64,000 nt of DNA from assembly GCA_051209155.1 (NCBI GenBank), contig JBPJGB010000001.1, one strand, 5' to 3'. Source of the DNA: Actomonas sp051209155 (lineage in GTDB: Bacteria > Verrucomicrobiota > Verrucomicrobiia > Opitutales > Opitutaceae). The position numbers were made by a program, and so were the translations under genes. Position 1 is the first letter of the stretch. Every line of letters starts with the position of its first letter. Shown here in pieces: positions 8,472-20,267 of the stretch. Under the pieces are notes generated by a model that saw only the letters and a list, made by a program, of their open reading frames with translations, was not told the origin of the DNA and did no database searches.

Positions 8472-9956
8472 ATGACCTACCTCGCCGGCACGCACCCGAT
8501 CTTGGATTGCGCCGCGTCGGCGGCGTTTGAACGGGAGCTGTTCGCCGGGGACGAGACCCGCGAATGGCCGGCCATGCAGGCGGCTGGCCGCGCCGTCGCG
8601 GAGGCATTGCGCGAGGATTTGCAGGTCGCCGGAAGGTCGGTGAGGGGAGGGCGACTCTTGCTGCTGGTGGGCAAAGGACACAACGGCGGCGACGCCATGT
8701 TGGCCGCGGCGGAACTGTTGGTCTCCCCCCACTCCCGTTGGCAGGTCGAAGTTGGATTTGTTTTCGGTCAGGCCCCATTGCGTCCGCTGGCGCAAGCGGC
8801 GTGGCGGAGACTGCAGGAAGCCGGCGGTCAGGGGCGGGTGCGGCCGGTGCGCCGCGAACAAATTGATGGAGCGTATGCTGCCGTGCTCGATGGCGTGTTT
8901 GGTTTTCAGTTCCGCCCGCCCTTGCCCGGGCCTGCCTTGGCCTGGATCGATGCCGCGTCGCAAGTGGACGTGGCGGTGAGGGCGGCGGTCGATCTGCCGA
9001 GCGGGCTGGACGACTCGGGAGCATTTCGCGCCGACGTGACCTACGCGACGGGCATCCTCAAGACACCGCTGCTCGACTGCGTCAATGCGGGACGACTGCG
9101 CTATCTGGACCTCGGATTTTTCCATGATCCTTCGCCGGGGGAGCGACGGGTGCTGACCCACGAAGTTCTGGCGCCTCTGCGCCGGCTCCGTCCCGCCCGC
9201 TCGGACAAACGGCATTTTGGCCATGTGGTGATCGTCGGCGGGTCCCGATCCTACCCGGGCGCGGTGGCAATGAGTGTGGCGGCGGCACTGCACAGCGGCG
9301 CGGGATTGGTCTCCGCTTGTGTGCCGGAATCGATCGCCCCGGCGATGGCGGCGCGGTGGCCCGAGGCCATGTGGATGGGGTGCCCGGAAACGCCCGATGG
9401 TGGCATCGCGATGGAAAGTGGACTCGCGATTCGCGACAAACTCCGCCGCGCTCAAGCGATGGTCATCGGGCCGGGATTGGGTCGAGAACCCGAGACGCAG
9501 ACGCTGGTGGCCGAACTCATTCGCGGGGCGGAAGTGCCGCTGGTGCTGGATGCCGATGCCTTGCAGCCGGAACTCGTGGCGCTCGGCTCGGCGCCTCGAA
9601 TCCTCACGCCACACGCCGGCGAATGGGCGCGCATCGAGTCGGCGGTCGACACTGCCCGGTCGACGTTCGTGTTGAAGGGCCCCATCACGCGCCTTCGACA
9701 CGACGGCGTGGATTATCACGGCATCGACGGTGGGCCGGTGCTCGCGCGCGGTGGCAGTGGCGACATCCTGGCGGGACTGACTGGCGGACTGCTGGCGGGC
9801 GACCCGGACGATCGCGTGGTGGCAGCGGCGCGAGCGGTGGTTTGGCAGGGGCTGGCGGCGCGATCGCTGGCGCGGGAACGAGGCGAGGTGGCTGTGTGCA
9901 CCACTGAGATCATTGCGCACCTGAATCGTGTTCTGCGCGAGGAGATCGGATCGTGA
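8472..9956 (+). CDS. nnr: Bifunctional NAD(P)H-hydrate epimerase / ADP-dependent NAD(P)H-hydrate dehydratase
   Basis: This 494-residue fusion repairs hydrated NADH and NADPH. Residues about 1-215 are the YjeF_N epimerase domain, with the motif LLLVGKGHNGGDAMLAA near residue 67 and the DLPSGLDDSG block with catalytic Asp. Residues about 235-490 are the ribokinase-like dehydratase domain, with VIVGGSRSYPGA, GPGLG, VLDADAL, LTPHAGEW and the catalytic GGSGDILAG (D431). The arrangement matches the fused form found in E. coli and others. The ATG at 8472 follows the upstream stop by two bases. The stop overlaps the GTG start of dprA. Confidence 0.93.
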   Translation: MTYLAGTHPILDCAASAAFERELFAGDETREWPAMQAAGRAVAEALREDLQVAGRSVRGGRLLLLVGKGHNGGDAMLAAAELLVSPHSRWQVEVGFVFGQAPLRPLAQAAWRRLQEAGGQGRVRPVRREQIDGAYAAVLDGVFGFQFRPPLPGPALAWIDAASQVDVAVRAAVDLPSGLDDSGAFRADVTYATGILKTPLLDCVNAGRLRYLDLGFFHDPSPGERRVLTHEVLAPLRRLRPARSDKRHFGHVVIVGGSRSYPGAVAMSVAAALHSGAGLVSACVPESIAPAMAARWPEAMWMGCPETPDGGIAMESGLAIRDKLRRAQAMVIGPGLGREPETQTLVAELIRGAEVPLVLDADALQPELVALGSAPRILTPHAGEWARIESAVDTARSTFVLKGPITRLRHDGVDYHGIDGGPVLARGGSGDILAGLTGGLLAGDPDDRVVAAARAVVWQGLAARSLARERGEVAVCTTEIIAHLNRVLREEIGS

Positions 9957-11068
9957 GCCTTTCAAAAGATCAGGCCTTTTTGGTGCTCAACGCGCTGCCC
10001 AATATCGGGCCGGTGAACTTGCGACGTCTCTTGGAGGCTTTTGGCGAAGACCCCTGCGCCGTGCTCGCCGCCAGCGCCATATCGCTCGAACAGGTGAAGG
10101 GCGTCGGCGCCAAAACCAGCGCGACCATCACTGGCTGGGAGCAGCATTTTGACCTGGCCCGGGAGGAGGCCCGCATCGCCAAGGCGAAGGCGAAGTTTGT
10201 GACCTGCGTGGACGCGCATTATCCGGCGGCGCTGCGCGAGATCTATGATCCGCCGATCGGATTGTATCAGCGTGGAGATTACACGTTTGAGCGGCCGGGC
10301 TTTGCGATCGTGGGCAGCCGCAAGACGACGCTCTATGGTCAGAAGGTGGCGCGCACCTTGGCGGCCGAGCTCACGCGGGCCGGGTTCACCATCGTCAGCG
10401 GGCTCGCCCGGGGCATCGATACCCATGCGCACGAAGGGGCGCTGGAGGCGGGTGGCCCGACCGTTGGCGTGCTCGGCACCGGCATGGACATTATCTACCC
10501 GCCGGAGAATCTCGACCTCTACCGGAAGACGGCGGCAAATGGCGCGGTGGTGAGCGAGTTTCCGTTTGGGCGCCGGGCCGACCGACAGTCCTTTGCCATG
10601 CGCAACCGCATTGTCGCCGGTATGTCGCAGGGCGTGCTGGTGATCGAATCCGATGTCGCCGGCGGTTCGATGATCACAGCGCGCTTCGCCGGAGAGCAGG
10701 GGCGGCAACTTTTTGCGGTGCCGGGACGCATCGACCAGCCGACGAGCGCGGGTTGCCACCAACTCATTCGCGATGGCGCGACGTTGGTCACGTGCGTGGA
10801 TGATATCCTCGCCGAGTTCAGTTTTCTGGATGGGCTCAAACCGCAGCCCATCCCCGGGCAGGGAGAGTTGCCGGTGGATGATGGCCCGCCGATGTCACCG
10901 ACGGAGGAAAGGGTCATGGCCTGCTTCGCCGGCGGCGCGCAGTTGAGTCCGGATGAGTTGACCGGTCTCACCAGCCTGGGCATCAGCGAGGTGAGCACGG
11001 CGCTGATGATGCTGGAACTCCAGCGCCGTCTCGCGAAGCGCACCGACGGTCGTTACGAGCTCACTTGA
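9953..11068 (+). CDS. dprA: DNA-processing protein DprA
   Basis: This 371-residue protein binds incoming single-stranded DNA and loads RecA during natural transformation. The N-terminal part carries a helix-hairpin-helix-like region (LNALPNIGPVNLRRLLEAFG). The central Rossmann-type core has FAIVGSRKTTLYGQ, IVSGLARGIDTHAH near residue 140, GVLGTGMDIIYPPEN, and RNRIVAGMSQGVLVIE. A C-terminal winged-helix (DprA_WH) region follows a linker at about residue 310. The start is GTG, overlapping the nnr stop codon. Its stop overlaps by eight bases the end of a gene on the other strand. Confidence 0.95.
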   Translation: MSLSKDQAFLVLNALPNIGPVNLRRLLEAFGEDPCAVLAASAISLEQVKGVGAKTSATITGWEQHFDLAREEARIAKAKAKFVTCVDAHYPAALREIYDPPIGLYQRGDYTFERPGFAIVGSRKTTLYGQKVARTLAAELTRAGFTIVSGLARGIDTHAHEGALEAGGPTVGVLGTGMDIIYPPENLDLYRKTAANGAVVSEFPFGRRADRQSFAMRNRIVAGMSQGVLVIESDVAGGSMITARFAGEQGRQLFAVPGRIDQPTSAGCHQLIRDGATLVTCVDDILAEFSFLDGLKPQPIPGQGELPVDDGPPMSPTEERVMACFAGGAQLSPDELTGLTSLGISEVSTALMMLELQRRLAKRTDGRYELT

Positions 11069-12659
11069 TCCGGTAGAGGTCGAAGTAAACTTCGTTCACC
11101 GGGCCCACGCGAGTGATGTGCTCGAAACCGGGATCCTGCTCGAGCTCCGCGCGAATGAGCGGCAGCAGCCGGTGCGAATACAAACCGACCCAGAGTCGAA
11201 AAGCGGTGTCGGCCGTGGGGAGCAGGACGAAATCGTTTTCCCGCGCGAGGCGCTGCAGGGTCGTGCGAACGGCCTGGCGCGCGGCTTCACTGGAAACGTC
11301 GTCGGCCGCGTCGCTGGAGAGACCAAAGTCCTGCGGGTAAAAAGGCATCGAGCCGGCGCTCAAGGCCAGGCCTTCCGCCCGTGCGACGGGCATCATGGCC
11401 GCCACACTGGCGGGCAGGTCATGGAAACCGGTGACCCGCGCGTCGCTGTCGAGGTCCGCGATCGTCGTCACCACGTGGACAATTTCGGCGCGCGCGCCCG
11501 GGCGTTCCTGAGCCAGGGCGCGGTGCAGGCGGAATGGCAGCAACGCGATGACCAGCGCGAGGGCCCCGCCTGCCATCCGGATGTGCGCCTTCGCGTTGGG
11601 TTTCGAGGACGGGAATGCGGCGAACAGCAGCGCGGGGATGAACAGGCTCGTTTGTTGCACGAAGACGTTCCCGGTGGTGCGGAATGCGACCAAGGTGAGC
11701 AGGGGCAGGGCGCCGAGAGCCAGCACCGTCGCAAAGACTTGGATACGAGGGCGGGGCTGGAGGCGAACACTGAAAACCATGCCGAGCAGCAGCACCGCGC
11801 CGGCCGCCCAGCCGAAGGAGGTGGCGAAGGCGGATAGATTGAAACGGGCGGACTCGGCGAAAGCGGCGTTGGCGACATCCGGTCCAAAATCGAGGTAGTA
11901 GTGTTGCAGGGCTGACAGGTGTCGCAGCACCCAGGGGGTGGTGAGCACCAGCACGGGGGCGGCGGCGGCAAGACCCTGCAGGCCCCATTGTTTCGCGCGC
12001 TGGCGATGTCGTGCGAACGCTACGACCGCGAGGAGCAGACCGACCAGCGCGAGGGTTGGGACCAGCAGCGGGCGATGCAGGGCGGCGAGGGCGGCGATGA
12101 GTCCGGTGATGGCGGCGGTGCCGACGGTGGGGCGCTCCAACCAGCGCAGGCCCTGGGTTGCGATGAGCAGGTAGAACGCGCCGGTCACCAGATCCAGGCG
12201 TTGGTCCCCAATACCATCGCGCAACAGGCCAAAAGGAACGGTGGCCAGCCACGTGGCGAGGGCCCAGCAGGCGGGCGCGGGACTTTGGCACAGGCGCCGC
12301 ACGGTTGAGAACAGTGACCAACCAGCCAGAAGATGAATCGCGAAGAGGTAAACGAACATGCCCTCCCGGGGCTCCGGCAGGACCGGGCCGGCGATCGCCG
12401 CGAAAAGTTTGTGCAGGATGACGTTGTTACCGTTTTCGGTCCAAGCCCGGGTGAACGCGCTTGAGATCCCTTCCGCTTGGGCGATGGAGGCGATGTTTCG
12501 ATAACCTTCCTGGTAAGTGAGGCTGTCGTAGAACGGGATCACCCGATCGTAGAACGCGGTCCCGAAAAACCACCAGATGCTGGCAATAAGGACCAGTGCC
12601 AGCAGGATGCCGGTCGAGGTCTGGCGAGAGGTGGAGTTGTCGTCAGCCGGGGAAGACAT
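11061..12659 (-). CDS. Polytopic membrane protein, GT-C glycosyltransferase-like
   Basis: This 532-residue protein has about ten hydrophobic segments and a soluble C-terminal part. Its plan resembles GT-C (dolichol- or undecaprenol-phosphate-sugar using) glycosyltransferases: an early acidic loop after TM1 (FYDRVIPFYDSLTYQEGYRN), repeated membrane helices, then a periplasmic C-terminal domain. I cannot assign a family with confidence. The first ATG is at 12659; the longer frame needs a GTG at 12671. It is the last gene of the minus-strand group pabA-nrdR-unknown-HIT. It shows general similarity in layout, not clear sequence, to the membrane proteins at 45820-54625. Confidence 0.7.
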   Translation of the reverse strand: MSSPADDNSTSRQTSTGILLALVLIASIWWFFGTAFYDRVIPFYDSLTYQEGYRNIASIAQAEGISSAFTRAWTENGNNVILHKLFAAIAGPVLPEPREGMFVYLFAIHLLAGWSLFSTVRRLCQSPAPACWALATWLATVPFGLLRDGIGDQRLDLVTGAFYLLIATQGLRWLERPTVGTAAITGLIAALAALHRPLLVPTLALVGLLLAVVAFARHRQRAKQWGLQGLAAAAPVLVLTTPWVLRHLSALQHYYLDFGPDVANAAFAESARFNLSAFATSFGWAAGAVLLLGMVFSVRLQPRPRIQVFATVLALGALPLLTLVAFRTTGNVFVQQTSLFIPALLFAAFPSSKPNAKAHIRMAGGALALVIALLPFRLHRALAQERPGARAEIVHVVTTIADLDSDARVTGFHDLPASVAAMMPVARAEGLALSAGSMPFYPQDFGLSSDAADDVSSEAARQAVRTTLQRLARENDFVLLPTADTAFRLWVGLYSHRLLPLIRAELEQDPGFEHITRVGPVNEVYFDLYRIK

Positions 12660-12682
12660 AGGGGGCGACACCGTCGCTCAGC

Positions 12683-13021
12683 TCAACCCGGGGGCCACTG
12701 CATCTGGCGTTGGCCGAGCAGGTGGACGTGCAGGTGGGGGACGCTCTCGCAGCCGTCCGGGCCGTTGTTGATCACGACCCGGAAGCCGTTGGTGAGCGCA
12801 AGTTTTTTGGCGACGTCGCGGGCGGTGAGCAGCAGGTGGCCGAGCACGGCTTGGTCTTCGTCCGCCGCTTCGCCGACGCGCGGAATCGGCTTCTTGGGAA
12901 TCACCAACACGTGCACGGGTGCCTGCGGTTGGATGTCGTGGATCACGATGCAGTGCTCGTCCTCGTGTTCGATCTTCGCGGGGATTTCGCGGGCGATGAT
13001 CTTTTCAAACAGGGTGGGCAT
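12683..13021 (-). CDS. hinT: HIT-family (histidine triad) nucleotide hydrolase
   Basis: This 112-residue protein has the histidine triad HLHVHLLG at residues 96-103, preceded by NGPDGCESVPHLHVH, and the N-terminal FEKIIAREIPAKI typical of HinT/PKCI-like proteins. These hydrolyse adenosine phosphoramidates and aminoacyl-AMP. The sequence EDEHCIVIHDIQPQAPVHVL is characteristic. The gene symbol is given by family; the physiological substrate here is not known. Confidence 0.92.
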   Translation of the reverse strand: MPTLFEKIIAREIPAKIEHEDEHCIVIHDIQPQAPVHVLVIPKKPIPRVGEAADEDQAVLGHLLLTARDVAKKLALTNGFRVVINNGPDGCESVPHLHVHLLGQRQMQWPPG

Positions 13022-13044
13022 GCGGAAAGACTGGCCGGCTGCGT

Positions 13045-13551
13045 TTAGAGAAACAAGAGATTCAGGTTGGCTGATGGGGCGGTGCGGGCGGCGGCCAATT
13101 CGCGGATGAAGGCGAGGGCGTCGGCGTAGGCTTGTTTGCGCTTTTGCGTCTGGCGTTTGTCTGGTGGCAGGAGCGCCGGGCGCAGGTTGGTGACGAGCAG
13201 GGTCGACTCGCGAAAGGGCGCGAGGCGCTTGAGGCCGGTCATGAGTTCGGCGCGGGCGAAGAGCGGCTCGACGGCGGTTGCGGTCGAGGTGGCGTCCCAG
13301 TGAAAGAAGCCGTGACGAGGCAGGTGGCTGAAGGACTCCTCCAGCAGTTTGGCGGCGGCGGTGTTGAAGGCGGCGTCGTAGCGGGCCGCGAACTCGGGGT
13401 GCTCGCGGGTCTGCTCTTCAAACTCGGCCAAGCTGAAGGTGATCGCGCTCTTGATCTGCTCGGCGAGGTAAAGGTTTTGCCCGGTGACGTGGGCAAAGAT
13501 CGCGTTGATGTGATGGAGGCGACGAAGGTCTTCGCGCTGCGGTTTCGTCAT
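13045..13551 (-). CDS. Conserved-looking protein of unknown function in the nrdR cluster
   Basis: I do not recognise this 168-residue protein. It appears soluble and mostly helical, with no signal peptide. The N-terminus is basic (MTKPQREDLRRLHHINAIF) and a central block reads HGFFHWDATSTATAVEPLF. A basic stretch (PPDKRQTQKRKQAYADALAF) precedes the C-terminus. The start codon overlaps the nrdR stop (ATGA), and a HIT protein follows after 23 bases, so it is almost certainly translated as part of this unit. No catalytic motif is evident. Confidence 0.75.
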   Translation of the reverse strand: MTKPQREDLRRLHHINAIFAHVTGQNLYLAEQIKSAITFSLAEFEEQTREHPEFAARYDAAFNTAAAKLLEESFSHLPRHGFFHWDATSTATAVEPLFARAELMTGLKRLAPFRESTLLVTNLRPALLPPDKRQTQKRKQAYADALAFIRELAAARTAPSANLNLLFL

Positions 13552-14009
13552 GCCTTGGGGCGAGGCTCGAGGGCGTTGATCTCGTGGATAAATTCCGAGG
13601 CGTCGCGAAACTGTTTGTAGATGCTGGCGAAGCGCACGTAGGCGACCTGGTCGATGCGGGAGAGGCGTTGCATGACCGCGTCACCGATGTGGCGCGAAGG
13701 GATGTGGGCATCGAACTGCGCTTCGAGCGCGTCGATCACGTCCTCGATGAGCATGGCGATCTGCTCGTCGTCGATCGGGCGTTTGTGACAGGCGGCGTTG
13801 ATGGCGCGGGCGAGCTTGGACCGATCGAAGTCCTCGCGGCGGCCGTCGCGTTTGATCACGGAGAGGCCTTCGCGCACGAGGGTTTCCGTGGTGCTGAAGC
13901 GGTGCCCGCATTCCAGGCATTCACGACGGCGACGGATGGTGTTACCCTCCTTGCTGATGCGGGAGTCGATGACCTTGTCATCGATCGAAGTGCATTTGGG
14001 ACAGCGCAT
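13548..14009 (-). CDS. nrdR: Transcriptional repressor NrdR
   Basis: This 153-residue regulator represses ribonucleotide reductase genes in response to bound ATP/dATP. The N-terminal zinc ribbon is intact (MRCPKCTSIDDKVIDSR then RRRECLECGHRFSTTE, four Cys). It is followed by the ATP-cone domain (VIKRDGRREDFDRSKL and onward to about residue 140). The length is typical. It lies 15 bases downstream of a glutamine amidotransferase gene. No ribonucleotide reductase gene or recognisable NrdR box is present in this window. Confidence 0.96.
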   Translation of the reverse strand: MRCPKCTSIDDKVIDSRISKEGNTIRRRRECLECGHRFSTTETLVREGLSVIKRDGRREDFDRSKLARAINAACHKRPIDDEQIAMLIEDVIDALEAQFDAHIPSRHIGDAVMQRLSRIDQVAYVRFASIYKQFRDASEFIHEINALEPRPKA

Positions 14010-14024
14010 GGCGGCGGAGTGGGA

Positions 14025-14591
14025 TCAGTTCAGAGCCAGAAAGTTCTCCAAAATCTTCATGCCCCCCTCGGTGGCGATGGACTCAGGGTGGAATTGCACG
14101 CCCCAGATCGGCAGGGACTTGTGGCGGATACCCATGATCTCGCCCTCGGCGGTCTCGGCCGTGATTTCGAGGCAGTCGGGCAGGGTGGCGCGCTCGATGA
14201 GCAGGGAATGGTAGCGGGTCGCGGCAAAGCCCTGCGGCAGGCCGGCAAACACGTCGGTGTCGGTGTGGGTGATGGGCGAGGTCTTGCCGTGCATGAGCCG
14301 GTCGGCCCGCACGATGTTGCCGCCGAAGTGATGGCCGATGGACTGGTGGCCGAGGCATACGCCGAAGAGGGGCACTTTGCCGGCAAAGGCGGCGATCATG
14401 GCCAGCGAGACGCCGGCTTCGCGCGGCGAGCAGGGGCCGGGGGAGATGAGCACGCGGTCGGGCTGAAGCGCGAGGGCCTCGTCGGGCGTGATCTCGTCGT
14501 TGCGAAACACACGCTGCTCCACGCCCAATTGGCCAAAATATTGGACGAGGTTGAAGGTGAAGGAGTCGTAGTTGTCGATGACGAGCAGCAC
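14025..14591 (-). CDS. pabA: Anthranilate/aminodeoxychorismate synthase component II (glutamine amidotransferase)
   Basis: This 188-residue class I amidotransferase supplies ammonia for anthranilate synthase or for 4-amino-4-deoxychorismate synthase. Key blocks are VIDNYDSFTFNLVQYF at the start, ISPGPCSPREAG, the nucleophile C79 in GVCLGHQSIG, and H168/E170 in QFHPESI. PabA and TrpG cannot be told apart from sequence alone, and no TrpE or PabB partner lies nearby, so the symbol is provisional. The start is GTG at 14591. It is divergent from tgt across 77 bases. Confidence 0.88.
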   Translation of the reverse strand: MLLVIDNYDSFTFNLVQYFGQLGVEQRVFRNDEITPDEALALQPDRVLISPGPCSPREAGVSLAMIAAFAGKVPLFGVCLGHQSIGHHFGGNIVRADRLMHGKTSPITHTDTDVFAGLPQGFAATRYHSLLIERATLPDCLEITAETAEGEIMGIRHKSLPIWGVQFHPESIATEGGMKILENFLALN

Positions 14592-14668
14592 GGGGCGGGA
14601 GAGTAGCCGAGCATTAGCTGGCGGATTGACACCGGGGTCAAGCGTCCGGGTAGGCTGTGGGTGCCGCC

Positions 14669-15808
<1,140 letters not shown>

Positions 15809-15816
15809 CCTTCTGG

Positions 15817-18429
<2,613 letters not shown>

Positions 18430-18615
18430 GAGGAATGGTCATGCATGATGCGGCCCGGGCGGTTGCGCGGGGGCACACGGCTACACTACGGAGGCTTATC
18501 GGGTGCCGGGGCGGGAGGTTGAGGAAAACATGTTTGCCGTGTGCCCTTCCGTGGTCGTGGTGCTGGCGCGTGCTCATGGCTCGACACGAACGGGTGGAGG
18601 GCCTCGACTGCGACC

Positions 18616-19542
18616 ATGCGCATCCTTGTCACCGGCGGAGCCGGTTTTTTGGGCTCTCACTTGTGCGATCGTTTGCTCGGCGACGGCCACGAGGTCGTTT
18701 GTCTCGATAACTTCTTCACGGGGCGGAAGGCCAACATCGCCCACTTGCTGGGCAATCCCGACTTCGAGCTGGTGCGCCATGATGTGATCGATCCCTTCAA
18801 GTTTGAGGTCGATCAGATCTACAATCTGGCCTGCCCCGCGTCCCCGCCGCACTACCAATACAACCCCATCAAGACCACGAAGACCTCCGTGATGGGGGCG
18901 ATCAACTGCCTCGGCCTCGCCAAACGCGTGCGGGCGCGCGTCTTTCAAGCGAGCACCAGCGAAGTCTACGGCGATCCAGCGGTGCATCCGCAGCCGGAGT
19001 CCTACTGGGGCAACGTCAACCCGATCGGCCAACGCTCCTGCTACGATGAGGGCAAGCGCTGCGCCGAGACCCTGTTCTTCGACTACCACCGGGAGAACGG
19101 CGTCGATATTCGCGTCGTGCGCATCTTCAACACCTACGGTCCGCGGATGCACCCGAACGATGGCCGGGTGGTGTCCAACTTCATCGTGCAGGCGCTCAAA
19201 GGAGAGGACCTCACCGTCTACGGCGATGGCTCGCAGACCCGGTCCTTCTGCTACGTCGACGACCTTATCGAAGGCTTCGTGCGCCTGATGCAGCAGGACG
19301 AAACCGTGGGCCCGGTGAACATCGGTAATCCCGGCGAGTTCACCATGCTGGAACTCGCCGAGCTCACCCTGAAACTCGTCGGTGGCTCCTCCAAAATCGT
19401 GCACCTGCCGCTCCCGGCCGACGACCCGAAGCAACGCCGACCCGACATCTCGCTGGCGCAGCATCATCTCGGCTGGGCCCCAACTGTGCCCTTGCAGGAT
19501 GGCCTCGAGCGCACCATCGCCTACTTTCGCACCCAGGTCTGA
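18616..19542 (+). CDS. uxs: UDP-glucuronate decarboxylase (UDP-xylose synthase)
   Basis: This 308-residue short-chain dehydrogenase/epimerase oxidises and decarboxylates UDP-glucuronate to UDP-xylose using bound NAD. The NAD-binding GGAGFLGSH lies at residues 7-15, and the catalytic pair Y143/K147 is in SCYDEGKRCAE. The sequences CPASPPHYQ, TSEVYGDP and FNTYGPRMHPNDGRVVSNF are the usual blocks that separate this family from UDP-glucose 4-epimerases. The ATG at 18616 is chosen because the Rossmann motif begins there. It provides a nucleotide-sugar for surface polysaccharide. It is divergent from the hybrid kinase, with 186 bases between them. Confidence 0.92.
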   Translation: MRILVTGGAGFLGSHLCDRLLGDGHEVVCLDNFFTGRKANIAHLLGNPDFELVRHDVIDPFKFEVDQIYNLACPASPPHYQYNPIKTTKTSVMGAINCLGLAKRVRARVFQASTSEVYGDPAVHPQPESYWGNVNPIGQRSCYDEGKRCAETLFFDYHRENGVDIRVVRIFNTYGPRMHPNDGRVVSNFIVQALKGEDLTVYGDGSQTRSFCYVDDLIEGFVRLMQQDETVGPVNIGNPGEFTMLELAELTLKLVGGSSKIVHLPLPADDPKQRRPDISLAQHHLGWAPTVPLQDGLERTIAYFRTQV

Positions 19543-19662
19543 CCCGCCTGCCTGGCAATCGCCCCTCGGCGGGAACCGCGATGGCGGGTTCGCGGTCCGG
19601 AGGGGTCTCCTTTTCTTGGCGGGTTGCCGATCCGCTTCTTCGCAACATCCGATCCAAACATC

Positions 19663-20097
19663 ATGAAATCCATCCGCCCTGTTATCACATTCCTCGCTCT
19701 TGCGCTGTTCGCCTTGCCGGCGATGGCGGCCAATCGTGAATTCGCGCTTTCGGCTCCGGCCAAGGTGCCTTCCGGCGGCACGGTGAACGCGGTGATCAGC
19801 GCCAGCACCGACGCGAAGGGGGAACAGATTGGCTTCCTGCAGGCGGAGTATTCGCTCGATGGGGGCGAGACTTGGACCGGCATCTCCTACGACCAGGATC
19901 TCGGTCCCCGGGCGTCCCGCTCCGCCGAGATTCGTTCCGGTGCCCCTGGTTCCACGGTCATGATCCGCGCGCGCATCGCGTTCCGCGGCGGCAGCGACGG
20001 CGATGTCGACTACCGGGGCGAGACCCTGGATTGGGAAACGTCGTGGAACAACTGGAGCACGCCGCCCGCCAAGGCGGTCACCGTTGAGGTCAAATAA
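19663..20097 (+). CDS. Secreted protein of unknown function
   Basis: This 144-residue protein starts with a clear Sec signal peptide (MKSIRPVITFLALALFALPA, then MAA, with cleavage likely after AMA). The mature part is about 120 residues and beta-rich, with VPSGGTVNAVISASTD and YSLDGGETWTGISYD. The latter resembles immunoglobulin-like or Asp-box-type beta turns. I do not recognise a family. It lies between uxs and secA with spacers of 120 and 170 bases, in the same direction. Confidence 0.8.
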   Translation: MKSIRPVITFLALALFALPAMAANREFALSAPAKVPSGGTVNAVISASTDAKGEQIGFLQAEYSLDGGETWTGISYDQDLGPRASRSAEIRSGAPGSTVMIRARIAFRGGSDGDVDYRGETLDWETSWNNWSTPPAKAVTVEVK

Positions 20098-20267
20098 AAC
20101 GGCGCAGACCTGTCTCAATCATGTGCGCCATGCTGGCGCACATCGGCTCGCGCGTGCCGACTCCAACCGGTGCGCGCGTCGACGAGTTCCGCGAAAGTTA
20201 CCTCTGAGCGGCATCCCGATTTGTCATTTGCCAAGGCCGTGGCCCGGCCTACGCTGGCCGGTTCCTC

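Noticed and set aside
13955..14085. Search for CRISPR-like or tandem repeats in the window
   Set aside because: No regularly spaced repeats were seen here or elsewhere; the only short repeats are the Lys/Ala coding repeats in rsfS and the element at 26149-26269.
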